Positions 53,354 through 64,000 of a stretch of DNA of 64,000 nt are shown one piece after another. Numbering within the stretch: the stretch's first letter is position 1; every line of letters starts with the position of its first letter. Source of the stretch: JBBROS01 sp963752225 (GTDB lineage: Bacteria > Pseudomonadota > Alphaproteobacteria > Acetobacterales > Acetobacteraceae); NCBI GenBank assembly GCA_963752225.1, contig CAVVXS010000007.1, positions 1,302,001 to 1,366,000 of the forward strand. The letters are read 5' to 3'. The position numbers and the translations under genes are program-made. The notes beneath the pieces were generated by a model, which did no database searches, had not been told where the DNA came from, and saw only the letters and a program-made list of their open reading frames with translations.

Positions 53354-53377
53354 CCGGCGCCGAAGCTTCCGGCGCCG
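53354..53377 (+). terminator. Inverted repeat after pgk
   Basis: CGGCGCC at 53355-53361 and GGCGCCG at 53371-53377 flank GAAGCTTCC, itself self-complementary. The pair forms a strong hairpin directly after the pgk stop. No T run, so it may end the operon or stabilise its 3' end. Confidence 0.4.
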
Positions 53378-53411
53378 TGCGGCGTTGAAGCATCGGACAG
53401 GAGATCAGCCG

Positions 53412-53885
53412 ATGCACAAAAACGACGCCGCCGCGCTTGCCACCGGAGCCGTGCTGCTGGCCGCTTTCGTCGGCGGCCGCTATGGCCCGGCGAATGTGCG
53501 CGACGCCGCCTGGTACGCGCGCCTGAACAAGCCGGAGTTCCGGCCCTCCCCGCCGGTGATCGGTGCCGCTTGGACCGCGCTCGACATCTTGTTGGCCTAC
53601 GCCGGCACCCGCCTGCTGTCGACGCCGCCGCAGGCGCGGGGCCGGCAGGCGGCGGTCGCGGGATGGGGCACGGCGGTCAGCGGCCTCGTGCTCTACCCGT
53701 GGTTGATGTTCGGCCGGCACCGGCTCGGCGCGGCGCTGGGCGCGGTCGGCGTTATGCTGGGCGGCGCACTGACGGCGGTGACCGCCTCGCCGGACCGCCG
53801 GGCATCGCGGGCGTTGTTACCGTTGCTGGCCTGGCTGGGCTTCGCCGGGGTGCTGCAGGAAGAGATCTGGCGCAACAATCGTTGA
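53412..53885 (+). CDS. TspO/MBR family protein
   Basis: A 157-residue integral membrane protein with about five hydrophobic helices. WYARLNKPEFRPSPPVIGAAW-type N-terminal sequence is the hallmark of TspO/MBR, a tryptophan-rich porphyrin- and sterol-binding family. The usual WxPxF and C-terminal motifs are less clear, so it is a divergent member. GGAG lies nine bases before the ATG. It follows pgk after 59 bases and a hairpin. Confidence 0.75.
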   Translation: MHKNDAAALATGAVLLAAFVGGRYGPANVRDAAWYARLNKPEFRPSPPVIGAAWTALDILLAYAGTRLLSTPPQARGRQAAVAGWGTAVSGLVLYPWLMFGRHRLGAALGAVGVMLGGALTAVTASPDRRASRALLPLLAWLGFAGVLQEEIWRNNR

Positions 53886-54346
53886 CGCGCCGGAGATCTT
53901 AACTTATCCGTAACGAATGCGCGTTACCGTGCTTCGCATGATCTCCACGAACTCGCTTCAGGCCTTCTCAGGGGCCTCTACGACGTCCCCGCTGAACCGC
54001 CCCGCCGGGTCCGACCCGATCCGGCTGGTGCGGTCGCCCTCCGGTACGCCGGCGCGCCAGGCAGCCAGTCCGGCGCCGTCCTTGCCGGAAACTCGGCCCA
54101 GCGCACCGCTACCCCGCGGATCCCTGCTCAACCTATCGGTTTAGCTTGACTTTGCTGCAGTGCAGCGCCATACATCTCTCGCGCGTTTTGACGTGACCTC
54201 GTGCGCTGTCTTCGACCGGTACGCTCACATCATCATTCTTGCGCCGGTTTGCGATCCTGACGATCGCTGCGACCAGCTTGTGCGCGTGACCCAGGCGTCC
54301 GCCTCCGACGGGCTCTCCCGTTTCCGGGAGCAGTGAAAGACACACC
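53886..54346. other. Gene-poor stretch with long leader of the helicase gene
   Basis: About 460 bases without a convincing gene; the frame 53917-54144 has no ribosome site and Ser/Pro-rich random-looking sequence. The right half probably forms a long 5' leader of the DEAD-box helicase transcript. Confidence 0.45.
54146..54174 (+). promoter_or_regulatory. Candidate sigma70-type promoter for the helicase gene
   Basis: TTGACT (54146-54151) and CATACA (54169-54174) are separated by 17 bases. The -35 matches five of six positions; the -10 is weak. It would give a leader of about 165 bases, as is common for RNA-helicase genes that are regulated at the RNA level. Confidence 0.4.
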
Positions 54347-55486
54347 ATGACCACCACGTTCGAAGGCCTCGGCCTTGCGTCGCCCTTGCTCAAGGCGCTG
54401 ACCACCGAGGGCTACGTTTCCCCCACCCCGATCCAGCTGCAAGCGATCCCGCATGTGCTCGAAGGCCGCGACGTTCAGGGCATCGCCCAGACCGGAACCG
54501 GCAAGACGGCCGCCTTCGCGTTGCCGATCCTGCACCGGCTGATGGCCGACAAGCGGCAGCCGAAGCCGCGCTCCTGCCGCGTGCTGGTGCTGAGCCCGAC
54601 GCGTGAGCTCGCTAGCCAGATCGTCGAAAGCTTCCGCAATTATGGCCGCCATGCCGGCATCCGCACCGCCCTGATCTTCGGCGGCGTGCCGAAAGGCCGG
54701 CAGGCCAAGGCGATGGCGGGTGGTGTCGATGTGCTGGTGGCCACGCCCGGCCGGCTCCTCGACCATATGCAAGACGGCGCCGTGCAGCTCGGCAGCGTCG
54801 AAGTGCTGGTCCTGGACGAGGCCGATCACATGCTCGACCTCGGCTTCATCGTGCCGATCCGCAAAATCGTCAGCACCATCCCGACCGCCCGGCAGACTCT
54901 GTTCTTCTCCGCGACCATGCCGAAGGAGATTTCGTCGCTGGCCGGCGCCATGCTGCGCAACCCCGTGCACGTCGCGGTGACTCCGGTCGCCACGACCGCC
55001 GAACGGGTCGAGCAGCGGGTGATCTTCGTCGAAGCCGCGCGCAAGCGGCAAGTGCTTGCCGAGATCCTCAAGCGCGGCAAGATGGAGCGGACACTCGTGT
55101 TCACCCGCACCAAGCACGGGGCCGACCGGGTGACGCAGCATCTGGAAGCGGTCGGCGTGACGGCCGCCGCCATTCACGGCAACAAGAGTCAGCCGCAGCG
55201 TGAGCGGGCCTTGGCGCAATTCAAGGAAGGCCGGGTGAAGGTGCTGGTCGCAACCGACATCGCCGCCCGCGGCATTGACGTGGACGGCGTGACCCACGTG
55301 GTGAACTTCGACCTGCCGAACGTGCCCGAGGCTTACGTGCACCGCATCGGCCGCACCGCCCGGGCCGGCCAAGCCGGCATCGCCATCAGCTTCTGTGACA
55401 GCACCGAGCGCGCCTACCTGCGCGGGATCGAGAAGCTGATCCACACCCGCCTAACGGTCGACGAGCCCGACCGGCTCGCCGCCTGA
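54347..55486 (+). CDS. DEAD-box RNA helicase, RhlE-like
   Basis: A 379-residue ATP-dependent RNA helicase core. The Q motif (about 24-33), motif I AQTGTGKT (47-54), PTREL, TPGRLL, VLDEADHML, FFSATMP, and in the second domain ATDIAARGIDV and HRIGRTARAG are all present. It lacks the long basic tail of many RhlE proteins, so it is a minimal helicase. It probably unwinds structured RNA in ribosome assembly or RNA decay. A perfect palindrome terminates it. Confidence 0.93.
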   Translation: MTTTFEGLGLASPLLKALTTEGYVSPTPIQLQAIPHVLEGRDVQGIAQTGTGKTAAFALPILHRLMADKRQPKPRSCRVLVLSPTRELASQIVESFRNYGRHAGIRTALIFGGVPKGRQAKAMAGGVDVLVATPGRLLDHMQDGAVQLGSVEVLVLDEADHMLDLGFIVPIRKIVSTIPTARQTLFFSATMPKEISSLAGAMLRNPVHVAVTPVATTAERVEQRVIFVEAARKRQVLAEILKRGKMERTLVFTRTKHGADRVTQHLEAVGVTAAAIHGNKSQPQRERALAQFKEGRVKVLVATDIAARGIDVDGVTHVVNFDLPNVPEAYVHRIGRTARAGQAGIAISFCDSTERAYLRGIEKLIHTRLTVDEPDRLAA

Positions 55487-55547
55487 CCCGGCCCGTGCGG
55501 CGCCGGATCATATTCGGCGCCCGCTCAACCCACTTGATGTAAAGCAT

Positions 55548-55575
55548 TATTCCCGAGCCGATCGGCTCGGGAATA
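55548..55575. terminator. Perfect 28-base palindrome, bidirectional terminator
   Basis: ATTCCCGAGCCG and its complement CGGCTCGGGAAT meet with two bases between, extended by one A-T pair on each side. It lies between the convergent helicase and Cys-rich protein genes, so one hairpin can end both transcripts. T runs are short on both sides. Confidence 0.65.
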
Positions 55576-55583
55576 TCCCGTCG

Positions 55584-55835
55584 TCAGCGGCAGCCCGGGG
55601 CGTTCGGCCTCGCGCCGCAGCCCGCCGCGGTCGAGTTGATCTTGCGCTTCGATTGCGGCGCCTCGACCACGGTCCCGTCCTCGGTGACCCCGCGGGCCGT
55701 ACACTCGCAATACCCGCCGATCGGCATCGACGTGGCGCAGCTGAGCTTGCCGGCGCGGCACATCGCCGCGTGTGCGGGAGCAACCGCCGCGGCCGCCATC
55801 ACCGACACGGCCAGATAGGACAATAAGCGCGTCAC
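55584..55835 (-). CDS. Small secreted Cys-rich hypothetical protein
   Basis: An 83-residue protein with a signal peptide (LLSYLAVSVMAAAAV, cleavage near AHA-AMC) and six cysteines in the mature part (26, 33, 43, 45, 73, 82), enough for three disulfides. It starts at GTG with a perfect AGGAGG five bases upstream, which rules out the longer frame. A central YCECTARGVTEDGTVVE stretch suggests a small beta-rich domain. No family is recognised. It is convergent to the helicase gene and follows secA on the same strand. Confidence 0.72.
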   Translation of the reverse strand: MTRLLSYLAVSVMAAAAVAPAHAAMCRAGKLSCATSMPIGGYCECTARGVTEDGTVVEAPQSKRKINSTAAGCGARPNAPGCR

Positions 55836-55926
55836 CCGGACCTCCTTCGCTTGCCTGCACGGTTCACCACCGCCGCCGGCATTAAAGGCCCGCCGCTCCA
55901 CCGGCTCCAAGCAAAACCGATACGGG

Positions 55927-58632
<2,706 letters not shown>

Positions 58633-58885
58633 TCGAAGCGGTGCCTTATGGCTGGCGTCACCCGCGACATCGCAGGGCGGCAGAAGGAGGTCTGGCGGCG
58701 TTGTTCAAATAGGAGCGGCGTGCGACCGGGTCAACGCAAGCGTGGGGGGAGCGGCGTCCGCCAGCCCTCGGGGCGGCCAACCAGGAGCCGTGCCCAGCCT
58801 GGGCTCGCCGGCTCCGGCGATCCCTCGCCTTGTGAGCGTCACCCCCTTGGGGCATCTTGCGGCGCCCTACGACCGAGGACCGTTT

Positions 58886-59815
58886 ATGCGCCGACTCACC
58901 TCCCCCATCCTCGCCGCGATCCTGGCCGTTGCGACCGGCCCGGCGGCGCTGGCCCAGGCACCAGGCACGACTCCGGGGCCAGCGCCCACGGGCGCGGTGC
59001 CGGCGGCCACCCCGGCCAAGGACCCGGTCGTGGCCAAGGTCGGGTCCGACGAGATCCACGCCAGCGAGCTGAGCGAGGCGGCGCAGACCCTTCCGGAGGA
59101 GCTGCGCGGGATGCCGCCGCAGATGCTCTACCCGATGCTGCTGGACCAGCTGGTCGATCGCCGGGCCATCGTGATCGAGGCGCGCAAGGAGGGGCTGCAG
59201 AACGACCCGGCGGTGCAGCGGCAGGTCGCTCGGGCCACCGACACCGCCATGCAGAACCTGCTGCTGACCCGCGCCATCGCGCCCACGCTGACCGACGAGG
59301 CGATCAAGGCCCGCTACGAGCGCGACTACGCCGGCAAGCCCGGCGAGGAGGAGGTGCACGCCCAGCACATCCTGGTGGCCGATGAGGCCAAGGCCAAGGA
59401 CATCATTGCCCAGCTCAAGTCCGGCAAGGACTTTGCCGAGCTGGCCAAGGAGAACAGCACCGACCCGAGCGCCAAGACGAATAACGGCGATCTCGGCTTC
59501 TTCAAGAAGACCGACATGCTGCCCGAGTTCGCCGACGCCGCCTTCGGGCTCAAGCCCGGCGAGGTCACCCAGACCCCGGTCAAGACCCGGTTCGGCTGGC
59601 ACGTGATCAAGCTGGTCGAGCGCCGCACCGCGCCGGCGCCGGAGTTCGACGCGGTCAAGGAAGAGATCCGCCAATCGATGATCCAGGAAGGCGTCAGCAA
59701 GGTGCTGGCACAGGCCAAGACGGGCCTGTCGGTGCAGAAATTCAACCAGGACGGCTCGCCGATGCCCGACGCGCCGGCGGCGGCGACCGGCCCGACCCCG
59801 GTGCCGTCGAAGTAG
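58886..59815 (+). CDS. Periplasmic peptidyl-prolyl isomerase, parvulin type
   Basis: A 309-residue exported folding factor. Signal peptide MRRLTSPILAAILAVAT with cleavage near ALA-QAP is followed by a Pro/Ala linker, a SurA-N-like helical region (about 45-145) and a parvulin domain (about 150-245) with EVHAQHILVADE, GDLGFFKKTDMLPEF and FGWHVIKL. Together with secA, it serves export and folding in the envelope. The ATG is preceded by GAGGAC. argJ starts four bases after its stop. Confidence 0.92.
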   Translation: MRRLTSPILAAILAVATGPAALAQAPGTTPGPAPTGAVPAATPAKDPVVAKVGSDEIHASELSEAAQTLPEELRGMPPQMLYPMLLDQLVDRRAIVIEARKEGLQNDPAVQRQVARATDTAMQNLLLTRAIAPTLTDEAIKARYERDYAGKPGEEEVHAQHILVADEAKAKDIIAQLKSGKDFAELAKENSTDPSAKTNNGDLGFFKKTDMLPEFADAAFGLKPGEVTQTPVKTRFGWHVIKLVERRTAPAPEFDAVKEEIRQSMIQEGVSKVLAQAKTGLSVQKFNQDGSPMPDAPAAATGPTPVPSK

Positions 59816-59819
59816 CATC

Positions 59820-61049
59820 GTGTCGCTGCCGACATCGCCGCTGGCCGTCCCGCTGCCGACCCTGCCGGCGCTCGGCGGCGTCCGGCTCGGCGCCGCCGAG
59901 GCGGGCATCCGCTACCAGAACCGCACTGACCTCGTGCTGATCGAAATGCCCGCCGGCACCCATGTCGCGGGCGTATTCACCCGCAACAAGTGCCCCGGGG
60001 CGCCGATCGACTGGTGCCGCGACGGCGTTGTCGGCGGGCGCGCCCGGGCGGTGGTGGTCAATGCCGGCAATGCCAACGTGTTCACCGGCCGCGCCGGCGC
60101 CGACGCGGTGGAGGCGACCGCACGCGCCACCGCCCGCTTGCTGGGCTGCGGCGCCCACGAGGTGTTCGTTGCCAGCACCGGCGTGATCGGCGAGGTGCTG
60201 CCGCACGAGAAGATCGTCGCCGCGCTCCCGGCGCTGCACGCCCGCCTCCAACCCGACGCCTGGGAGCAAGCGGCCCGCGGCATCATGACCACCGACACCT
60301 TCCCCAAGGCGGCGACCCGCACGGCCACCATCGGCGGCGCGCCGGTGCGGATCACCGGCATCGCCAAGGGCAGCGGCATGGTGGCGCCCGACATGGCGAC
60401 GATGCTGTGCTTCATCGCCACCGACGCCCGGATTCCGCCGATCCTGCTGCAGGACATGCTGTCGCGCGGGGTCAAGCGCTCGTTCAATTGCACCACCGTC
60501 GACAGCGACACCTCCACCAGCGACACCGTCCTGCTGTTCGCGACCGGCGCCGCCGACCACCCGAAGGTGCCGCGCCACGGCTCGAAGATGCTGCGCCGCT
60601 TCCGCGACGCGCTCGATTCGCTGCTGCTCGACCTCGCGCTACAGGTGGTGCGCGACGGCGAGGGCGCGCAGAAGCTGATCGAGATCGAGGTCACCGGGGC
60701 GGTGTCGGACAAGTCGGCCAAGCGCGTGGCGATGGCGATCGCCAACTCGCCGCTGGTGAAGACCGCGATCGCCGGCGAGGACGCAAATTGGGGCCGGATC
60801 GTGATGGCGGTCGGCAAGTCCGGCGAGCCCGCCGACCGCGACCAGCTCAGCGTCGCCGTCGGCGGCACCTGGATGGCACGCGACGGTGCGGTGGTGCCGG
60901 GCTATGACGAGGCACCGGTGGTGGAACACATGCGCGGCCGTGAGATCGCCATCGAGGTGGATCTCGGGCTGGGCAAAGGCACCAGCCGCGTTTGGACCTG
61001 CGATCTCACCCACGGCTACATCGACATCAACGGCAGCTACCGCAGTTGA
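59820..61049 (+). CDS. argJ: Bifunctional ornithine acetyltransferase / N-acetylglutamate synthase
   Basis: A 409-residue enzyme of arginine synthesis that transfers acetyl groups from N-acetylornithine to glutamate. The self-cleavage site and nucleophile Thr lie in GMVAPDMATML, and SNTSDT-like CTTVDSDTSTSDT, VSDKSAKRVA and GEDANWGRI are conserved. The protein will be cut into alpha and beta chains at Ala-Thr. It starts at GTG directly after the parvulin gene. Acetyl-recycling is typical of alphaproteobacteria. Confidence 0.95.
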   Translation: MSLPTSPLAVPLPTLPALGGVRLGAAEAGIRYQNRTDLVLIEMPAGTHVAGVFTRNKCPGAPIDWCRDGVVGGRARAVVVNAGNANVFTGRAGADAVEATARATARLLGCGAHEVFVASTGVIGEVLPHEKIVAALPALHARLQPDAWEQAARGIMTTDTFPKAATRTATIGGAPVRITGIAKGSGMVAPDMATMLCFIATDARIPPILLQDMLSRGVKRSFNCTTVDSDTSTSDTVLLFATGAADHPKVPRHGSKMLRRFRDALDSLLLDLALQVVRDGEGAQKLIEIEVTGAVSDKSAKRVAMAIANSPLVKTAIAGEDANWGRIVMAVGKSGEPADRDQLSVAVGGTWMARDGAVVPGYDEAPVVEHMRGREIAIEVDLGLGKGTSRVWTCDLTHGYIDINGSYRS

Positions 61050-61212
61050 CGGCGACGGGCCCTGTCTCCGCCACTCGGCCGTCCGCCCCGTCGTCCCCGG
61101 CTTCCCCTCCGGGAGTGGCACCGGTTCCTTCGTCGCCGGCCGTCGTCCCTTCCGCAGTGGCGGCCCGCCGTGGGGTTCCGCTCCTCTCGCCACCTTTGAT
61201 CCCCTCCACGTC

Positions 61213-61297
61213 ATCCCCGGACTTGATCCGGGGATCCCTGGCCCGGGTGGGCAACACGGTTCCGGCGTCACGAGATGGCCGGGTCAAGCCCGGCCAT
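61213..61297. repeat. Two palindromic intergenic repeats of an alphaproteobacterial type
   Basis: ATCCCCGG-ACTTGAT-CCGGGGAT (61213-61235) and ATGGCCGGG-TCAAG-CCCGGCCAT (61275-61297) are perfect hairpins, both flanked by CGTCA or TGACG. Very similar elements are, from memory, dispersed in many alphaproteobacterial intergenic regions. The remaining bases of the 343-base gap between argJ and the GNAT-Nudix gene hold no gene. Confidence 0.75.
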
Positions 61298-61392
61298 GAC
61301 GTGGGAAGTAAGCTCGAGCATGACGTGCGGAGGGATAGTGTCCTCGTGCCTGGGTCCGCACACGAACCCGCCCGAGGCGCAGCGGTTCCGGC

Positions 61393-62409
61393 ATGGCGCT
61401 GACGCTGACCTCGACTGGGTTCACGCCGATCCAGACCGAGCGGCTGCTGCTGCGGCCGCTGCAGACCGAGGACGCGGCCGCCTTGCACCGGCTGGTCAAC
61501 GACTGGGCGGTGGTGCGCAATTTGTCGAAGCTGCCGTTCCCCTACCCGCGTGAGTTGGCCGATGAGTGGATCGCCTCGACCGCGCGGCAGATCGACGACG
61601 GCACCGGGTTCCACCTGGCGATTGCCGGGCCGGAGGAAGGATCGGAGCTCGTGGGCTGCGTCGGGCTGCGGCTCGACACGACACCCCGCGTGGGCAACCT
61701 CGGCTATTGGGTGGGGCGGCGGTTCTGGGGCCACGGCGTCGCGACCGAGGCGGTGACGCGGCTGGCGCGCTGGGCGCTGGCGAACCTCGACCTCGACCGG
61801 CTCGAGGCGCATGTCGCCGCCGACAACCCTGCCTCGGCCGCCGTGCTGCGACGGGCCGGGTTCCGCGAAACCGGTCGCGGCGAGGAGACCTTCCTGGCGC
61901 GCGGCGGCCGCCACCCGGTCATCCTGTTCGAGGCGACCCGCGACGACCTGTTCACCCCCACCGACCCGTCGCCCGAGACGGCGCTGGCCGCCGAGCCGCC
62001 CGCCGGCGCCAAGCCGATCGTCCTGGTTGCCGCCTGCGCGTTGGTGGACGTGGACGGGCGGGTGCTGCTGACGCGCCGACCGGAAGGCAAGTCGATGGCC
62101 GGGCTGTGGGAGTTTCCGGGCGGCAAGCTCGACCCCGGCGAAACCCCCGAAGCGGCCATCATCCGCGAGCTGCGCGAGGAACTGGGCATCGACGTCGCCG
62201 AAAGCTGCCTGGCCGCCTTCGCCTTCGCCTCGCACGGCTACGAAAAGTTCCACCTGCTGATGCCGCTCTATCTATGCCGCCGTTGGAGTGGACGCCCGGA
62301 AGGGCGCGAGAACCAGACGCTTGCCTGGGTGCCGCCGCGCAAGCTGGCCGACTACCCGATGCCGCCCGCGGACAAGCCGCTGATCCCGTTGCTGCGCGAT
62401 TTCCTGTAG
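61393..62409 (+). CDS. GNAT acetyltransferase fused to a MutT-type Nudix hydrolase
   Basis: A 338-residue two-domain protein. Residues 1-185 form a RimJ/RimL-like GNAT domain with acetyl-CoA loop RRFWGHGVATEA (109-120) and the C-terminal NPASAAVLRRAGF. Residues 205-338 form a Nudix domain with a perfect box: Gly244, Glu250, Arg258-Glu259, Glu262-Glu263, Gly265. The second half resembles MutT, which hydrolyses 8-oxo-dGTP. The two domains are joined by a Pro/Thr linker (188-205). The fusion is known from annotations of related Rhodospirillales. No strong ribosome site precedes the ATG. Confidence 0.9.
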   Translation: MALTLTSTGFTPIQTERLLLRPLQTEDAAALHRLVNDWAVVRNLSKLPFPYPRELADEWIASTARQIDDGTGFHLAIAGPEEGSELVGCVGLRLDTTPRVGNLGYWVGRRFWGHGVATEAVTRLARWALANLDLDRLEAHVAADNPASAAVLRRAGFRETGRGEETFLARGGRHPVILFEATRDDLFTPTDPSPETALAAEPPAGAKPIVLVAACALVDVDGRVLLTRRPEGKSMAGLWEFPGGKLDPGETPEAAIIRELREELGIDVAESCLAAFAFASHGYEKFHLLMPLYLCRRWSGRPEGRENQTLAWVPPRKLADYPMPPADKPLIPLLRDFL

Positions 62410-62476
62410 AAGGCAAGGCTGCCGCCGTTGACCCGCCCCGGGGCGGGCGCCCCCAGACCCGCCGCGAGGACCGACC

Positions 62477-63232
62477 ATGCCAAATCCAACCGCCTGCCTG
62501 CTCGTGATCGGCAATGAGGTGCTGTCGGGCCGCACCCAGGACCTCAACATCAAATTCCTGGCCACCGGGCTTGGCGCGATCGGCATGCCGCTGCGTGAAG
62601 TGCGGATCATCCCGGACGTGGCGGACACGATCATCACGACCGTCAACGAGTGCCGCGCCCGGTTCGACCACGTGTTCACCACGGGCGGGATCGGCCCGAC
62701 CCATGACGATATCACGAGCGAATGCGTCGCCGCCGCCTTCGGCGTGCCGTGGGAGCCGCATCCCGAGGCCTGGGCGCGCATGGAAAAAAGCTACAAGCCC
62801 GGCGAGTTCAACGCCGCCCGGCAACGCATGGCGACCATGCCGCGCGGCGCGACGCTGATCGAGAACGCCATCTCGGTGGCGCCAGGCTTCACCATCGGCA
62901 ACGTCCACGTGATGGCCGGGGTGCCGCGCATCATGCAGTCGATGTGGGAAACGCTGGCACCGACGCTGCACGGCGGCACCCCGGTCGAGTCGCGCGCGGT
63001 ACATGCGATGGGCCTCGCCGAAGGGGCGCTTGCCGCCGGGCTCGGCGCCATCCAGGCGCGCTATCCCGAGATCGACCTCGGCAGCTACCCGTTCTACCGC
63101 AGCTCCGGCAACGGCGTGGCGCTGGTGGCCAAGGGCACGGACGCGGAAGCGCTGGAACGCTGCATCGACGAGGTCGCGACGATGATCCGCGAGCTCGGTC
63201 ACGCGCCAGTGATGGGCGAGCCGCCCGCCTGA
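62477..63232 (+). CDS. CinA/MoaB-type molybdopterin-binding domain protein
   Basis: A 251-residue protein with the MoaB/Mog fold of competence-damage protein CinA. The phosphate-binding TTGGIGPTHDDIT motif lies at about 68-80; the N-terminal LLVIGNEVLSGRTQDLN is typical. The C-terminal nicotinamide-nucleotide deamidase domain of full CinA is absent, so activity could be pyrophosphatase-like or only ligand binding. GAGGA precedes the ATG by seven bases. Confidence 0.85.
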   Translation: MPNPTACLLVIGNEVLSGRTQDLNIKFLATGLGAIGMPLREVRIIPDVADTIITTVNECRARFDHVFTTGGIGPTHDDITSECVAAAFGVPWEPHPEAWARMEKSYKPGEFNAARQRMATMPRGATLIENAISVAPGFTIGNVHVMAGVPRIMQSMWETLAPTLHGGTPVESRAVHAMGLAEGALAAGLGAIQARYPEIDLGSYPFYRSSGNGVALVAKGTDAEALERCIDEVATMIRELGHAPVMGEPPA

Positions 63233-63338
63233 TACGGCCGCAGTGCAGCATCGGGCGGGGCCTGTGCCCTGCCCGGCGATGCGGGACGCCGCGGCCGGTT
63301 GTTGACCCACCCCCCGCGGCTGCCCATACAAGGACCAC

Positions 63339-64000
63339 ATGACCGCCGCCCTCGCCCTTCAGCCGGCCTCCGCGACCGAGGTCGCCCAAGGCGTGCTCGC
63401 CGCCGAGGCGGCGGGTTTGCGCGCGCTCGCGGCGTCGCTGGATGGTGCTTTCACGGCCGCAGTCGAGCGGCTGGCCGAGTGCAGCGGCCGGGTCGTCTTG
63501 TCCGGAATGGGCAAGTCGGGCCTGGTGGCACGCAAGATCGCCGCGACCCTGGCGTCCACCGGGACGCCATCCCTGTTCGTCCACCCCGCCGAAGCCAGCC
63601 ATGGCGACCTCGGGATGATCGTGCCCGGCGACGCTGTGGTGGCGCTGTCCAACAGCGGCGAGACGTCCGAGCTGGCGGACGTCGTGGCCCATACTCGGCG
63701 CTTCGGCATTCCCTTGATCGCCATCACCGGCCGCACCGGGTCCGCCCTGGCGCGGGCCGCCGACATCGTGCTGCTGCTGCCGCCGGCCGCGGAAGCCTGT
63801 CCGATGGGGCTGACGCCGACCACCAGCACGACGATGCAGGTGGGGCTCGGCGACGCGATCGCAGTGGCCTTGCTGACCCGGCGCGGCTTCACTGCCAGCG
63901 AGTTCTCGGCCTTCCACCCCGGCGGCCGGCTTGGCGCCCAGCTGCGCCGTGTGGCCGACCTGATGCACACCGGGGACGCGGTGCCGCTTGCCCCGATCGA
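63339..64000 (+). CDS. Arabinose-5-phosphate isomerase, KpsF/GutQ family (cut by window end)
   Basis: The first 220 codons of a SIS-domain isomerase that turns ribulose-5-phosphate into arabinose-5-phosphate, the precursor of Kdo for lipopolysaccharide. Visible landmarks are SGMGKSGLVARKIAATL, HPAEASHGDLGMI, SNSGETSEL, TPTTSTTMQ and FHPGGRLG. The CBS pair that should follow is just beginning (LMHTGDAVP) at the window edge. AGGA lies four bases before the ATG. The 106-base gap before it carries an imperfect GC hairpin. Confidence 0.93.
   Translation, partial: MTAALALQPASATEVAQGVLAAEAAGLRALAASLDGAFTAAVERLAECSGRVVLSGMGKSGLVARKIAATLASTGTPSLFVHPAEASHGDLGMIVPGDAVVALSNSGETSELADVVAHTRRFGIPLIAITGRTGSALARAADIVLLLPPAAEACPMGLTPTTSTTMQVGLGDAIAVALLTRRGFTASEFSAFHPGGRLGAQLRRVADLMHTGDAVPLAPI

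Noticed and set aside
53917..54144. Ser/Pro-rich 75-codon frame before the helicase gene
   Set aside because: No ribosome site and no protein-like pattern; lies in the probable promoter and leader region.

Overview
The window is high-GC DNA typical of an aerobic alphaproteobacterium. Acetobacteraceae or another Rhodospirillales family is the likeliest source. This rests on the secA / parvulin / argJ / GNAT-Nudix neighbourhood at the right end, palindromic intergenic repeats of a kind I recall from that group, and GGAGG-type ribosome sites with frequent GTG starts and ATGA overlaps. No rRNA, tRNA, CRISPR array or transposase was seen.

Left third (1-18.8 kb). This part is looser, with long gene-poor gaps, and looks like accessory or stress-related DNA. 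It carries a formate/nitrite-type channel, a HAD phosphatase, an M61 peptidase with a PDZ domain, a patatin-like lipase, two Crp/Fnr-type regulators, a small lipoprotein, an SDR oxidoreductase of the general-stress type, a divergent histidine kinase / receiver pair and an orphan nrdB. A three-gene block encodes a glycosyltransferase, a GH-A glycosidase and an ABC exporter. A 28-residue membrane peptide has a possible EcfG-like promoter.

Middle (18.9-31.5 kb). A complete alkanesulfonate operon (small gene-ssuD-ssuC-ssuB-ssuA, all coupled by ATGA overlaps) has a frameshift inside ssuD. It is followed by an Lrp-type regulator with a metallo-beta-lactamase-fold hydrolase, then map / thioesterase / radC / tcuB, an MFS carrier, a small secreted protein, an S1/P1-type nuclease and an FkbM methyltransferase.

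Catabolic island (31.5-45.8 kb). A peptide-type binding protein faces about 12.6 kb of tightly packed same-strand genes: TauD-type dioxygenase, FAH-family hydrolase, Ldh_2 dehydrogenase, ThDP enzyme, ABC ATPase, aldehyde dehydrogenase, two paralogous TauA/NMT1-type binding proteins, two permeases, class II aldolase, and an aromatic-acid-type MFS carrier. The enzymes fit a chain 2-hydroxy acid -> 2-oxo acid -> aldehyde -> carboxylic acid, as in mandelate or sulfolactate breakdown. The substrate is unknown and no regulator lies inside the island. This is the most interesting system in the window.

Right part (45.8-64 kb). A large hybrid histidine kinase precedes a transketolase-like / gap / pgk operon. 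The transketolase homologue has lost several N-terminal catalytic and cofactor residues although it sits in the normal operon position. Core genes follow: a TspO-family membrane protein, DEAD-box helicase, a Cys-rich secreted protein, secA divergent from parvulin-argJ, a GNAT-Nudix fusion, a CinA/MoaB-type protein and the start of arabinose-5-phosphate isomerase.
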